NCBI GenBank assembly: GCA_900554415.1
Contig: USGU01000029.1
Location: 1 to 11,403 of the forward strand
From: an uncultured Lachnospiraceae bacterium
GTDB lineage: Bacteria > Bacillota > Clostridia > Lachnospirales > Lachnospiraceae
Direction of reading: 5' to 3'
DNA length: 11,403 nucleotides
Below the pieces are notes generated by a model. The model was not told the origin of the DNA. It saw nothing but the letters and a program-made list of their open reading frames with translations, and searched no databases. This document shows, piece by piece, positions 1-6,554 of this stretch (positions within the stretch are counted from its first letter, which is position 1; every line of letters begins with the position of its first letter). The translations under genes were made by a program, and so were the position numbers.

Positions 1-54
1 GCACGGTGGTGTGAGAGGTCGGGAAAATTTATTTAATTTTCCCTCCTACTCGAT
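1..54 (+). ncRNA. Group II intron 3' end: edge of domain V plus domain VI (partial)
   Basis: The bases fold as a group II intron domain VI. GAG (13-15) pairs with CTC (49-51) and AGG (16-18) pairs with CCT (45-47), leaving A48 bulged. Above this, GGGAAAATT (21-29) pairs with AATTTTCCC (35-43) around a 5-nt loop. A bulged adenosine 7-8 nt before the 3' splice site is the branch point that family knowledge predicts, and the intron would end with AT at 53-54. The opening GCACGGT fits the 3' strand of domain V, whose other strand lies outside the window. The intron body and any reverse transcriptase would lie to the left. The subclass cannot be assigned from this fragment. Confidence 0.72.
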
Positions 55-79
55 TTAAAAAAGTTTAGAATTATTTCAC

Positions 80-108
80 TATACAAATTTTATGGTTTGA
101 ATTATAAT
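80..108 (+). promoter_or_regulatory. Candidate sigma-A promoter for the 251-922 gene
   Basis: A perfect -10 box TATAAT (103-108) lies 17 bp after TATACA (80-85), which matches the -35 consensus at 4 of 6 positions. Transcription would begin near 115, exactly where the hairpin at 115-173 starts. The surrounding DNA is very AT-rich, so chance matches are likely. Confidence 0.45.
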
Positions 109-114
109 TTATAC

Positions 115-173
115 TATGATGTCAGGGTAGGATTGTGGGAGTGCGAAACATGGAACAATCCTTCGATATCATG
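115..173 (+). other. Long imperfect hairpin, candidate structured 5' leader
   Basis: Three stacked helices are visible. ATGATGTC (116-123) pairs with GATATCAT (165-172) with one G-U pair. AGGATTGT (129-136) pairs with ACAATCCT (155-162) without mismatch. GTG (141-143) pairs with CAT (149-151) around a CGAAA loop. A purine-only internal loop, GGGA against GGA, separates the top two helices and could form G-A pairs. ATCAT at 168-172 could instead pair with ATGAT at 176-180, so a switch between two folds is conceivable. I do not recognise it as a known riboswitch, and there is no U-tract after it that would make it a terminator. Confidence 0.5.
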
Positions 174-250
174 TTATGATTAAAATTACAACGGATTGCT
201 CAAATGCAAAAACATCCTTGTAACATACGAAAAACGAAAGGAAGAAACAT

Positions 251-922
251 ATGATTGAAATAATATGTGTTATCTGGCTGTTAAATCAAAACGGGAAAAT
301 TGCCATAGCCAGAGGGCAGAACCCATCAAAATATCGAGTGATTACTTTGGGATTATGGTTTGGACTGGAAGTCCTTGGAACCATAGCAGGTACATTAATT
401 GCACTTACTTTTGCGCCAAACAGTAAGCCGCTGATGATCGCATATGCATTTGGAATTACCGGAGCACTTCTTGGTGCCTTGCTCTCCAGAGTCATTGTAA
501 ACAGAGCCCCTTTAGGAAACTATAAACCACAGAATCCATTTAATAATAATGGAAATATGGCAGATAATGCGTCATATGGATATGGAAATCCTTATCAGAC
601 AACAAATACTGCGCAGAACATCATGAGTAAACCACTTTCCGCTCCGGCCACAATTCATATTGTAAACGAATACTACTGGAACGATAATTCGCAGGATATG
701 TTCTTTTTAAACGGAATTCCGGTCTGTACCCTTCGACAGGGAACAGAATATATGTTTTCTACATTGTCTGAAAAGAATGTTTTCACAGTAGGACAGCCAT
801 ATTTGCCAAATGAAGATACTGAGCACTGCATCCGGTTCATTGCATCCGAAAACGGGCGGGTTGAGATCGTAGTGAAAGACGGTAAGATTATGACAGACCG
901 TTTTCAGAATTATAAAAAATAA
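251..922 (+). CDS. Unrecognised membrane protein with small C-terminal beta-rich domain
   Basis: This is a 223-residue protein whose ATG follows AAAGGAAG (237-244) at a 6-nt spacing. Residues 30-52 and 60-83 are hydrophobic and probably span the membrane. They follow a short segment (14-29) of the 'KIA.A.G.NPSKY' kind, often seen before the first helix in small uncharacterised membrane proteins. Residues 88-130 form a low-complexity linker rich in Asn, Gly, Tyr and Gln. Residues 133-215 look like a compact beta-sheet domain, with alternating hydrophobic residues and turns such as 'FLNGIP' and 'ENGRVEIVVKDGK'. The pattern is loosely like PEGA or DUF2846-type domains, but I cannot assign a family. 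It seems monocistronic, with its own leader and no partner gene. The function is unknown. Confidence 0.8.
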   Translation: MIEIICVIWLLNQNGKIAIARGQNPSKYRVITLGLWFGLEVLGTIAGTLIALTFAPNSKPLMIAYAFGITGALLGALLSRVIVNRAPLGNYKPQNPFNNNGNMADNASYGYGNPYQTTNTAQNIMSKPLSAPATIHIVNEYYWNDNSQDMFFLNGIPVCTLRQGTEYMFSTLSEKNVFTVGQPYLPNEDTEHCIRFIASENGRVEIVVKDGKIMTDRFQNYKK

Positions 923-949
923 AATACGCCGATTTCCTTAGCATACCAT
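920..949 (+). promoter_or_regulatory. Candidate sigma-E-type sporulation promoter before yqfC
   Basis: CATACCAT (942-949) matches the mother-cell sigma-E -10 consensus CATACAnT at all but one fixed position. TAAAATA (920-926) lies 15 bp upstream and matches the -35 consensus KMATATT at 5 of 7 positions. The start site would be near 957, giving yqfC a leader of about 40 nt. In Bacillus the yqfC-yqfD pair is known to be sigma-E dependent, which supports this reading. It overlaps the stop codon of the preceding gene. Confidence 0.4.
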
Positions 950-996
950 CTTGTCTGATTTCATATAGTTAGATAAAATCATGTGTGGCTTGTGTT

Positions 997-1284
997 ATGG
1001 ATAGGCGGGACAAAAAAAAGAGCGGAACACTGAAGTACCGGTTAACTGAGGCATCCAGCATGCCAAAAGACGTAGTCCTTGGTGTTCCGATTGTTACGAT
1101 TACCGGTGAATTTGAAATGAATATTGAGAATTATCGCGGTATTATTGAATATACAGACTCTCTCATTCGAATAAAACTCAAAAGTGGACAATTAAAAATC
1201 AGTGGAAAACGGCTTGAGATTGCTTATTATACCAATGAAGATATGATGATTACAGGCAAAATCGAAAAAATAGAATATCAGTAG
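997..1284 (+). CDS. yqfC: Sporulation protein YqfC
   Basis: The 95-residue product has the YqfC family core: 'MPKDVVLGVPIVTITG' followed by 'ENYRGIIEYTDSLIRIK' and a C-terminal 'LEIAYYTNEDMMITGKI'. Length and gene order match the family, which sits directly before yqfD. It is a small soluble protein linked to sporulation in Bacillus and clostridia; its biochemical role is not established. I chose ATG 997, giving MDRRDKKK, because homologues start with a short basic stretch. A GTG at 985 is in frame and would add four residues. Neither start has a convincing Shine-Dalgarno sequence, so translation may be weak or the start uncertain. The next gene begins 18 nt downstream. Confidence 0.85.
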   Translation: MDRRDKKKSGTLKYRLTEASSMPKDVVLGVPIVTITGEFEMNIENYRGIIEYTDSLIRIKLKSGQLKISGKRLEIAYYTNEDMMITGKIEKIEYQ

Positions 1285-1290
1285 CAAGAA

Positions 1291-1302
1291 AGGGGTTCCC
1301 CT
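1291..1302 (+). promoter_or_regulatory. Palindrome covering the yqfD ribosome binding site
   Basis: AGGGGTTCCCCT is a perfect 12-bp palindrome ending one base before the yqfD ATG at 1303. The AAAGGGG that serves as the ribosome binding site supplies its left arm. As RNA it could form a 4-bp stem with a GUUC loop, which would partly hide the binding site. Confidence 0.45.
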
Positions 1303-2544
1303 ATGCAGGCCAGAATCAGAAAATATATCGCCGGATATTTAAAAATCCAGATTACCGGGTATTCACCAGAACGCTTTCTGAATATGTGCTCACACCATAA
1401 GATTGATTTGTGGAATCTCACTTCTTGTGGACACGCTTATGAAATGAATATTTCGGTGCATGATTTCCGGAAATTAAAACCAATCCTACGAAAAACAAAA
1501 ACGAAAGTCAAAGTAAAAGAACGATGCGGCTTTCCTTTTTTTTTACAAAAATATAAAAAAAGACAATTGTTTACAGTTGGTCTTTTGTTTTGCACAATCT
1601 TTCTTTTTTTTATGACCACATTTATCTGGAACATACAGATAGAGGGAAACTACAAATATTCGGAAGAAGAAATCCAAAAAGCATTAAAACAACAGGAAAT
1701 TTATGTTGGACAAATGAAAAATCACATTCATTGTGACGATATAGCCGCTTATCTGCGCAAAAACTATACAGATGTCATATGGGTATCTGCATCCATAGAA
1801 GGCATCTGCCTGAAAATACAAGTGAAAGAAAATACAGACCGTACCTTTAAGGAGGAAAACGAAATTTCTGAAGCTCCGTCTGATATTGTTGCTGACAAAG
1901 ATGGAATTATCACAGATATCATCACCCGTCAAGGCATGCCATTGGTACATATTGGAGATACTGTTAAAAAAGGAGATTGTCTGGTCAGCGGAAATATTCC
2001 TGTATACAATGATGCAAAAGAAATTATAGCCTATCAATATGTAACATCGGATGCAGATATTCTTGCACAGACCGAATCTCCTTACGAAGAACAACTCCTT
2101 TCGGAGCATAATGTTTTAAAAGAAACAGGCAAAAAGAAATGGGGTATCTGGCTGGATACAGGGAAGAAACGCTGCTATTTTGGATACAATAGTCCTGCTG
2201 GTTACGCTTATTCTAAAATCTTCGAAAAGGAAACCCAGATATCAATTGGCAGTCAATTGAATCTGCCGATATCTTTCGGTATACTTGAATACCGTGAATG
2301 CGATTTACAGACTGAAAACTATGAAGAAACAGAAGCCAGACGCATATTAAGTGAAAATTTTCACAGATTTTGTAAAAAATTAGAAGAAAAAGGGGTTCAA
2401 ATTTTGCAGAATAGTGTTAAAATATACACTGGTGTAGAACGAACAACCGCAAAGGGGATTCTCACATTGAATGAGAAAATCGGAAATCCTGTCACTGCCG
2501 AAAAACAATTGATTCCTCAGGCAAAAGAAAAGACAGATGAATAA
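1303..2544 (+). CDS. yqfD: Sporulation protein YqfD
   Basis: The 413-residue product matches the YqfD sporulation family in length, layout and position after yqfC. Residues 1-85 form a basic cytoplasmic domain. Residues 89-109 are a single transmembrane helix. The following 'WNIQIEGNYKYSEEEIQKAL' resembles a POTRA-like segment, as found just after the membrane anchor in FtsQ/DivIB. The rest is outside the membrane and contains 'DKDGIITDIITRQGMPLVHIGDTVKKGDCLVSG', here cited by key residues at 198-229, a pattern like a biotinyl/HlyD-type hairpin. The family is linked to sporulation in the mother cell; the molecular activity is unknown. Runs of 9 T, 7 A and 8 T occur at 1536-1611 inside the gene. 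The start is supported by AAAGGGG 8 nt upstream. Confidence 0.88.
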   Translation: MQARIRKYIAGYLKIQITGYSPERFLNMCSHHKIDLWNLTSCGHAYEMNISVHDFRKLKPILRKTKTKVKVKERCGFPFFLQKYKKRQLFTVGLLFCTIFLFFMTTFIWNIQIEGNYKYSEEEIQKALKQQEIYVGQMKNHIHCDDIAAYLRKNYTDVIWVSASIEGICLKIQVKENTDRTFKEENEISEAPSDIVADKDGIITDIITRQGMPLVHIGDTVKKGDCLVSGNIPVYNDAKEIIAYQYVTSDADILAQTESPYEEQLLSEHNVLKETGKKKWGIWLDTGKKRCYFGYNSPAGYAYSKIFEKETQISIGSQLNLPISFGILEYRECDLQTENYEETEARRILSENFHRFCKKLEEKGVQILQNSVKIYTGVERTTAKGILTLNEKIGNPVTAEKQLIPQAKEKTDE

Positions 2545-2560
2545 GAAGGGAAATAAATAT

Positions 2561-3565
2561 ATGGCAATTTTGGAGACAATCATTGAAATTCCTGCCGAAC
2601 ATGAGCGAAATGTATTCGGACAGTTTGATATGTTTGCAAAAAAAATAGAACGGAGTCTGCATGTCACTTTAATTGCAAGAGATGGAAAAGTAAAAATTCT
2701 TGGAGATGCAGCAAATGTAGAACGTGCACAGCATGCACTGGAGCAATTGACAGAACTTTCGAAGCGCGGCAATACCATTCAGGAACAGACCGTGGACTAT
2801 ACGCTTGCACTTACTATGGAAGACAGCACAGAAAGTGTTTTGGAAATTGATAAAGAATTAATCTGTCATACCTTACAGGGAAAGCCGATTAAGCCAAAGA
2901 CGCTCGGACAAAAGAAGTATGTAGATTCGATTCGGGATAAAATGATTACCTTCGGTCTCGGACCTGCCGGAACTGGAAAAACCTATCTCGCTATGGCAAT
3001 GGCAATTACCGCTTTCAAGCGCAATGAAGTAGGAAGGATTATCCTGACCAGGCCTGCCATTGAAGCGGGAGAGAAGCTGGGATTTCTACCGGGAGATTTA
3101 CAGAGTAAAATCGACCCTTATCTGCGTCCCCTTTATGATGCACTCTATCAGATTATGGGAGCGGAAAGCTTTCTGAAAAATTCTGAAAAAGGACTGATTG
3201 AGGTTGCACCTCTTGCTTATATGCGAGGGCGTACTTTGGATAACGCATTTATCATCTTAGATGAGGCCCAAAATACAACACCGGCCCAGATGAAAATGTT
3301 TCTGACTCGTATCGGGTTTGGCTCTAAAGTAGTTATTACCGGAGATTCTACCCAGAAGGATTTACCATCCGGACAGGTATCCGGACTGGATGTAGCAATT
3401 AATGTTGTCCGGAACATCGACGACATTGCTATATGTCGCCTGACAAGTAAGGACGTAGTCAGACACCCTCTGGTACAGAAAATCGTCAAAGCATATGAAG
3501 AGTACGAACAGAAATCTGCTTCTCATAAGAAGTCAAAAAATACAGACAGAAGGAAGCGAGGATAG
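2561..3565 (+). CDS. phoH: PhoH family ATPase
   Basis: This is a cytoplasmic P-loop ATPase of the PhoH/YbeZ family, thought to act in RNA metabolism and commonly encoded beside ybeY. In the 334-residue form, residues 1-65 make a small KH-like N-terminal region ('FGQFDMFAKKIERSLHVTL...GDAANVERA'). Walker A GPAGTGKT is at 134-141 and Walker B IILDEAQN at 231-238, with 'TGDSTQKDLP' at 260-269. The tail (316-334) is lysine- and arginine-rich and could bind nucleic acid. I chose ATG 2561 because AGAAGGG lies 10 nt upstream and homologues begin near 'ETIIEIP'. An in-frame ATG at 2537 overlaps yqfD but lacks a good binding site. ybeY starts 2 nt after the stop, implying coupled translation. Confidence 0.95.
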   Translation: MAILETIIEIPAEHERNVFGQFDMFAKKIERSLHVTLIARDGKVKILGDAANVERAQHALEQLTELSKRGNTIQEQTVDYTLALTMEDSTESVLEIDKELICHTLQGKPIKPKTLGQKKYVDSIRDKMITFGLGPAGTGKTYLAMAMAITAFKRNEVGRIILTRPAIEAGEKLGFLPGDLQSKIDPYLRPLYDALYQIMGAESFLKNSEKGLIEVAPLAYMRGRTLDNAFIILDEAQNTTPAQMKMFLTRIGFGSKVVITGDSTQKDLPSGQVSGLDVAINVVRNIDDIAICRLTSKDVVRHPLVQKIVKAYEEYEQKSASHKKSKNTDRRKRG

Positions 3566-3567
3566 GT

Positions 3568-4062
3568 ATGAGAATATATTTAGAAAATGAAGAAGGACCG
3601 GAGCTTGACCTTAACTATATGGAAATTGCCAATCTGGTTACAGAAGGTGTTTTGGATTACGAAAACTGTCCTTATGAATCTCAGGTTGAACTTCTTTTGA
3701 CAAATAACGATGAAATTCAGAGAATCAACAATGAATTCCGCGGAATTGACCGTCCAACCGATGTATTATCCTTCCCGATGATAGAGTATGAAAGTCCGGC
3801 AGACTTTTCTTCATTGGAAGAAGATGACAGTAATTTTGACCCTGAGACAGGCGAACTGATTCTTGGAAATATTGTGATTTCCAAAGAAAAAGTCCTTGCT
3901 CAGGCTGAGGAATATGGACACTCTGTAAAACGCGAGTTTGCATTTCTGATTGCACACAGTATGCTTCATCTTCTTGGATATGACCATATGGAAGAAGATG
4001 AACGGCTTGTCATGGAAGAAAAGCAGCGAAGCATTCTGGCAAATCTTGGAATTGAACGATAG
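3568..4062 (+). CDS. ybeY: Endoribonuclease YbeY (rRNA maturation factor)
   Basis: YbeY is a zinc-dependent RNase involved in 16S rRNA 3'-end maturation and ribosome quality control. The 164-residue product is of normal family length. Its metal-binding motif is 'HSMLHLLGYDH', with His130, His134 and His140 as ligands; a serine takes the place of the usual glycine after the first histidine. Upstream, 'RINNEFRGIDRPTDVLSFP' (52-70) is the other family hallmark. Residues 72-98 form an acidic loop before 'LGNIVIS', somewhat longer than in many homologues. The gene starts 2 nt after phoH, with GAGGATAGGT as the ribosome binding site, so the two are almost certainly co-transcribed. Confidence 0.95.
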   Translation: MRIYLENEEGPELDLNYMEIANLVTEGVLDYENCPYESQVELLLTNNDEIQRINNEFRGIDRPTDVLSFPMIEYESPADFSSLEEDDSNFDPETGELILGNIVISKEKVLAQAEEYGHSVKREFAFLIAHSMLHLLGYDHMEEDERLVMEEKQRSILANLGIER

Positions 4063-4119
4063 TTTTTATTTCAGATTTTCAGATTTACCGCACAAGATAT
4101 TACATAAAAGAGGTGCTTT

Positions 4120-5784
4120 ATGTCAGAAAAGAAAAAATCATCCAAAGATGGATTTCTCATTCAGGGAACTATATTAGCAGTAGCAGGAATTATCACAAAA
4201 ATTATCGGTTTTGTTTACCGGATTCCTATGCTCAATATCATGGGACTTCAGGGAGAGGGCTATTATGAAATTGCATTCCAGGTTTATTCCATGGCACTGT
4301 TGATTTCATCCTACAGTCTACCTCTCGCGGTATCCAAGCTGGTATCTGCAAGAATTGCAAAGGGACAATATCGAAATGCACAGCAAGTATTCAAGGCTGC
4401 TCTGTTGTTTGCATTTACCGTGGGTTCTATCATTATGGTAGTTATCTTCTTCGGTGCAGGCTTTATTGCAACGATTATGGGGGCAAAAGTCAGTCTGTAT
4501 GCGCTGCGTGTGCTTGCACCGGGACTTCTGGTTGTAGCAGTCATGGGAGTATTCCGGGGATATTTCCAAGGATGTGGAACAATGATTCCAACAGCAATCT
4601 CCCAGATTCTGGAACAGCTTTTAAATGCCGTTGTCAGTATCGCAGGCGCAAGCCTTTTAATGGACTATGGACTAAAAATGGCACAGCAGCAGGATAATGA
4701 ACTGCTCGGACCTGCCTATTCAGCAGCCGGAGGTACTCTAGGTACGGTTTCCGGGGCTGTCATTGGTCTGCTGTTCTTGATATTTTGTTACTATGCTTCC
4801 AGAAAAGTCATTCGCAGACGTGTAAATCGTGACCGTTCACGCAGACTGGAAAGTTACAGCTCTATTTTCAAACTGATGCTGCTTACCATTGCACCGGTTA
4901 TTCTCAGTTCTGCGGTATACAATATGGGAAATATTATTGACAGTTCAATGTTTAATAATATTATGGCTGCACAGGGTCATTTGGAAAAAGAATGTGTAGA
5001 AATTCTCGGAAAACTCGGACAGTACTACAATCTGTTCAATGTTCCACTTGCCGTGGCAAGCGCACTCGGTTCTTCTATGATACCGGGACTGGTCCGTGCA
5101 TACGAAGCAAGAGAGAAGCGCTTATTACATAACAGGATTTACATGGCAATCCGTTTTACTATGCTGATTACCATTCCAAGTGCCTTTGGACTTTGTATTG
5201 TTGGAAAACCAATTCTGGATTTCATCTGGCCGTCCATTGATAATACCGTACAGGCAATGATGTTCCGGATTGGAGCAGTTTCCCTTGTATTCTATTCTCT
5301 GTCAACGGTAACTAATGCAGTACTTCAGGGAGTTAACCGTATGATGAAGCCGGTAAAAAATGCAACGATTTCTTTAATCATCCATGTAGTATCCCTGTTT
5401 ATCATGATGGTATTCTTCAAATGGGGAATCTACGGTGTTATTGTAAGCAAAATTATTTTCTCACTGTCTATGTGTATTTTAAATGCACACGATATCAGAG
5501 AAGCAATTGGATACAGACAGGAAAAATCAAAAACCTTTGTTATTCCATGCATTGCTTCTGCAATCATGGGCGTAGTAGTATATCTGGTAAATATGGTTCT
5601 AAGCATGTTTATAAGTGGACGGCTTCCAATTCTGATCGCGCTTGCAGTTGCAGTAGTGGTCTATGGAATCAGCCTGTTAAAGCTTGGTGGACTGACCGAA
5701 GATGAAATTCTGGAAATGCCAAAAGGTGCAACTTTACTGTCTGTCTGCAAAAAATTTCATTTAATCAATGACAGATTTTATTAA
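4120..5784 (+). CDS. MOP-superfamily lipid flippase, MurJ/SpoVB type
   Basis: This is a 554-residue integral membrane protein of the polysaccharide biosynthesis (MATE/MOP) group. It has about 14 predicted membrane helices, starting with 'GTILAVAGIITKIIGFVYRI' (16-35). The family moves undecaprenyl-linked cell-wall precursors across the membrane. Members include YtgP/MurJ for lipid II and SpoVB for spore cortex. 'FRGYFQG' (145-151) and the 'LPLAVSKLVS' segment (67-76) are typical of the Firmicute YtgP/SpoVB branch. Length fits YtgP slightly better than SpoVB, but I cannot separate them by reading alone. AAAAGAGGTG lies just before the ATG. It is 57 nt from ybeY with no terminator between, so it may share that transcript. 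Confidence 0.85.
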   Translation: MSEKKKSSKDGFLIQGTILAVAGIITKIIGFVYRIPMLNIMGLQGEGYYEIAFQVYSMALLISSYSLPLAVSKLVSARIAKGQYRNAQQVFKAALLFAFTVGSIIMVVIFFGAGFIATIMGAKVSLYALRVLAPGLLVVAVMGVFRGYFQGCGTMIPTAISQILEQLLNAVVSIAGASLLMDYGLKMAQQQDNELLGPAYSAAGGTLGTVSGAVIGLLFLIFCYYASRKVIRRRVNRDRSRRLESYSSIFKLMLLTIAPVILSSAVYNMGNIIDSSMFNNIMAAQGHLEKECVEILGKLGQYYNLFNVPLAVASALGSSMIPGLVRAYEAREKRLLHNRIYMAIRFTMLITIPSAFGLCIVGKPILDFIWPSIDNTVQAMMFRIGAVSLVFYSLSTVTNAVLQGVNRMMKPVKNATISLIIHVVSLFIMMVFFKWGIYGVIVSKIIFSLSMCILNAHDIREAIGYRQEKSKTFVIPCIASAIMGVVVYLVNMVLSMFISGRLPILIALAVAVVVYGISLLKLGGLTEDEILEMPKGATLLSVCKKFHLINDRFY

Positions 5785-5864
5785 GATTTATATGTTATTT
5801 TTTATATGATATTTGTATAAGAAAAAAAGTCAGGTCAATACTGTATAAAAAAGGAGTTGTCCTT

Positions 5865-6239
5865 ATGCAGAAAAAATATGGTATTATCCTGACTTTCAGC
5901 TTATTTGTTTTCCTTGCCGCCTTATCTTTCGGCTATCAGGAAGAATATAAATATTTAGAAAATAAGATGCAGAATTCAACAGAAGAACAAGCAGAAAAAA
6001 GCCCGACTGAAGTATTACAAGTGCAGGGAACTGCGGAAAAAGAACAGGAACAGGTCTATTACCTGACAGTAAGAAACGGCTATGTAGTGGTATATCTGTC
6101 AGATAAACAGACTTTATTTGAGTACACGGATATTCTGCTCACAGACCTTCCTACAGACCTTCAGGAAGAATTGAAAACAGGAAAGACAATTACAGGAGAA
6201 GAGAAGCTCTATGGTTTTCTGGAAAACTATTCGAGTTAA
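5865..6239 (+). CDS. Small membrane-anchored protein with BofC-like C-terminal segment
   Basis: This is a 124-residue protein with a strong ribosome binding site, AAGGAG (5851-5856), 8 nt before ATG. Residues 5-23 are a hydrophobic signal anchor without a clear cleavage site or lipobox. Residues 25-65 are a charged, Glu/Gln-rich spacer. Residues 65-124 form a small domain with 'YYLTVRNGYVVVYLSDK', 'TLFEYTDILLTDLP' and the ending 'LYGFLENYSS'. This layout resembles the C-terminal domain of BofC, a forespore protein that restrains pro-sigma-K processing in Bacillus; similar short proteins occur in clostridia. The resemblance is from memory of the family pattern, so a BofC role is only a hypothesis. 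It follows the flippase gene after 80 nt. Confidence 0.75.
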   Translation: MQKKYGIILTFSLFVFLAALSFGYQEEYKYLENKMQNSTEEQAEKSPTEVLQVQGTAEKEQEQVYYLTVRNGYVVVYLSDKQTLFEYTDILLTDLPTDLQEELKTGKTITGEEKLYGFLENYSS

Positions 6240-6332
6240 ACATAACTTGCTATTTCAAAGCACATAAAAACATAAAAATATATTGCAACTAACAGTATGG
6301 ATATAACAGGAATAGAGAAAGGACAAAAGAAA

Positions 6333-6554
6333 ATGGATAATAAAAAAATCGCACGAATTAATGAATTGTATCACAAATCAAAGGCAGAGGGTCTGACCGA
6401 AAAAGAGTTTAAAGAACAGCAGGTTCTTCGCCGTGAATATGTAGAAGCATTTAAACGCAATCTCCGCGGACAGTTAAACAATATTTCAATTCAGGAGAAG
6501 GATGGAAGTATTACTGACCTGGGTGAAAAATATGGACACAAAACAGCAAATTAG
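6333..6554 (+). CDS. DUF896 (UPF0291, YnzC-like) small protein
   Basis: The 73-residue product shows the DUF896 signature: 'KKIARINELYHKSKAEGLTE' (4-23), then 'EQQVLRREYVEAFKRNLRGQ' (30-49) and 'LDNI'-like 'LNNISIQEKDG'. Family members are small helical cytoplasmic proteins of unknown function; Bacillus YnzC is the reference. I chose ATG 6333 because AAAGGA (6318-6323) lies 9 nt upstream and the protein then begins like its relatives. An in-frame ATG at 6297 lacks a binding site. The last 23 nt overlap the next gene in another frame, so the two are probably translationally coupled. Confidence 0.9.
   Translation: MDNKKIARINELYHKSKAEGLTEKEFKEQQVLRREYVEAFKRNLRGQLNNISIQEKDGSITDLGEKYGHKTAN

Noticed and set aside
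1684..2109. 141-codon minus-strand open frame
   Set aside because: It lies fully inside yqfD, has Cys/Ile/Phe-rich composition typical of an antisense shadow, and shows no family motif.
2380..2778. 132-codon minus-strand open frame
   Set aside because: It crosses the yqfD-phoH junction opposite two well-supported genes and has no recognisable domain.
3950..4177. 75-codon plus-strand open frame bridging ybeY and the flippase gene
   Set aside because: It is an alternative frame of the ybeY end and the flippase start, both of which have family motifs in their own frames.
4311..4569. Two overlapping minus-strand frames of about 80 codons
   Set aside because: Both are antisense to the flippase gene and have no independent ribosome binding site or motif.
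5785..5864. Possible terminator after the flippase gene
   Set aside because: Only weak AT pairing is visible, without a GC stem, so read-through into the next gene is more likely.
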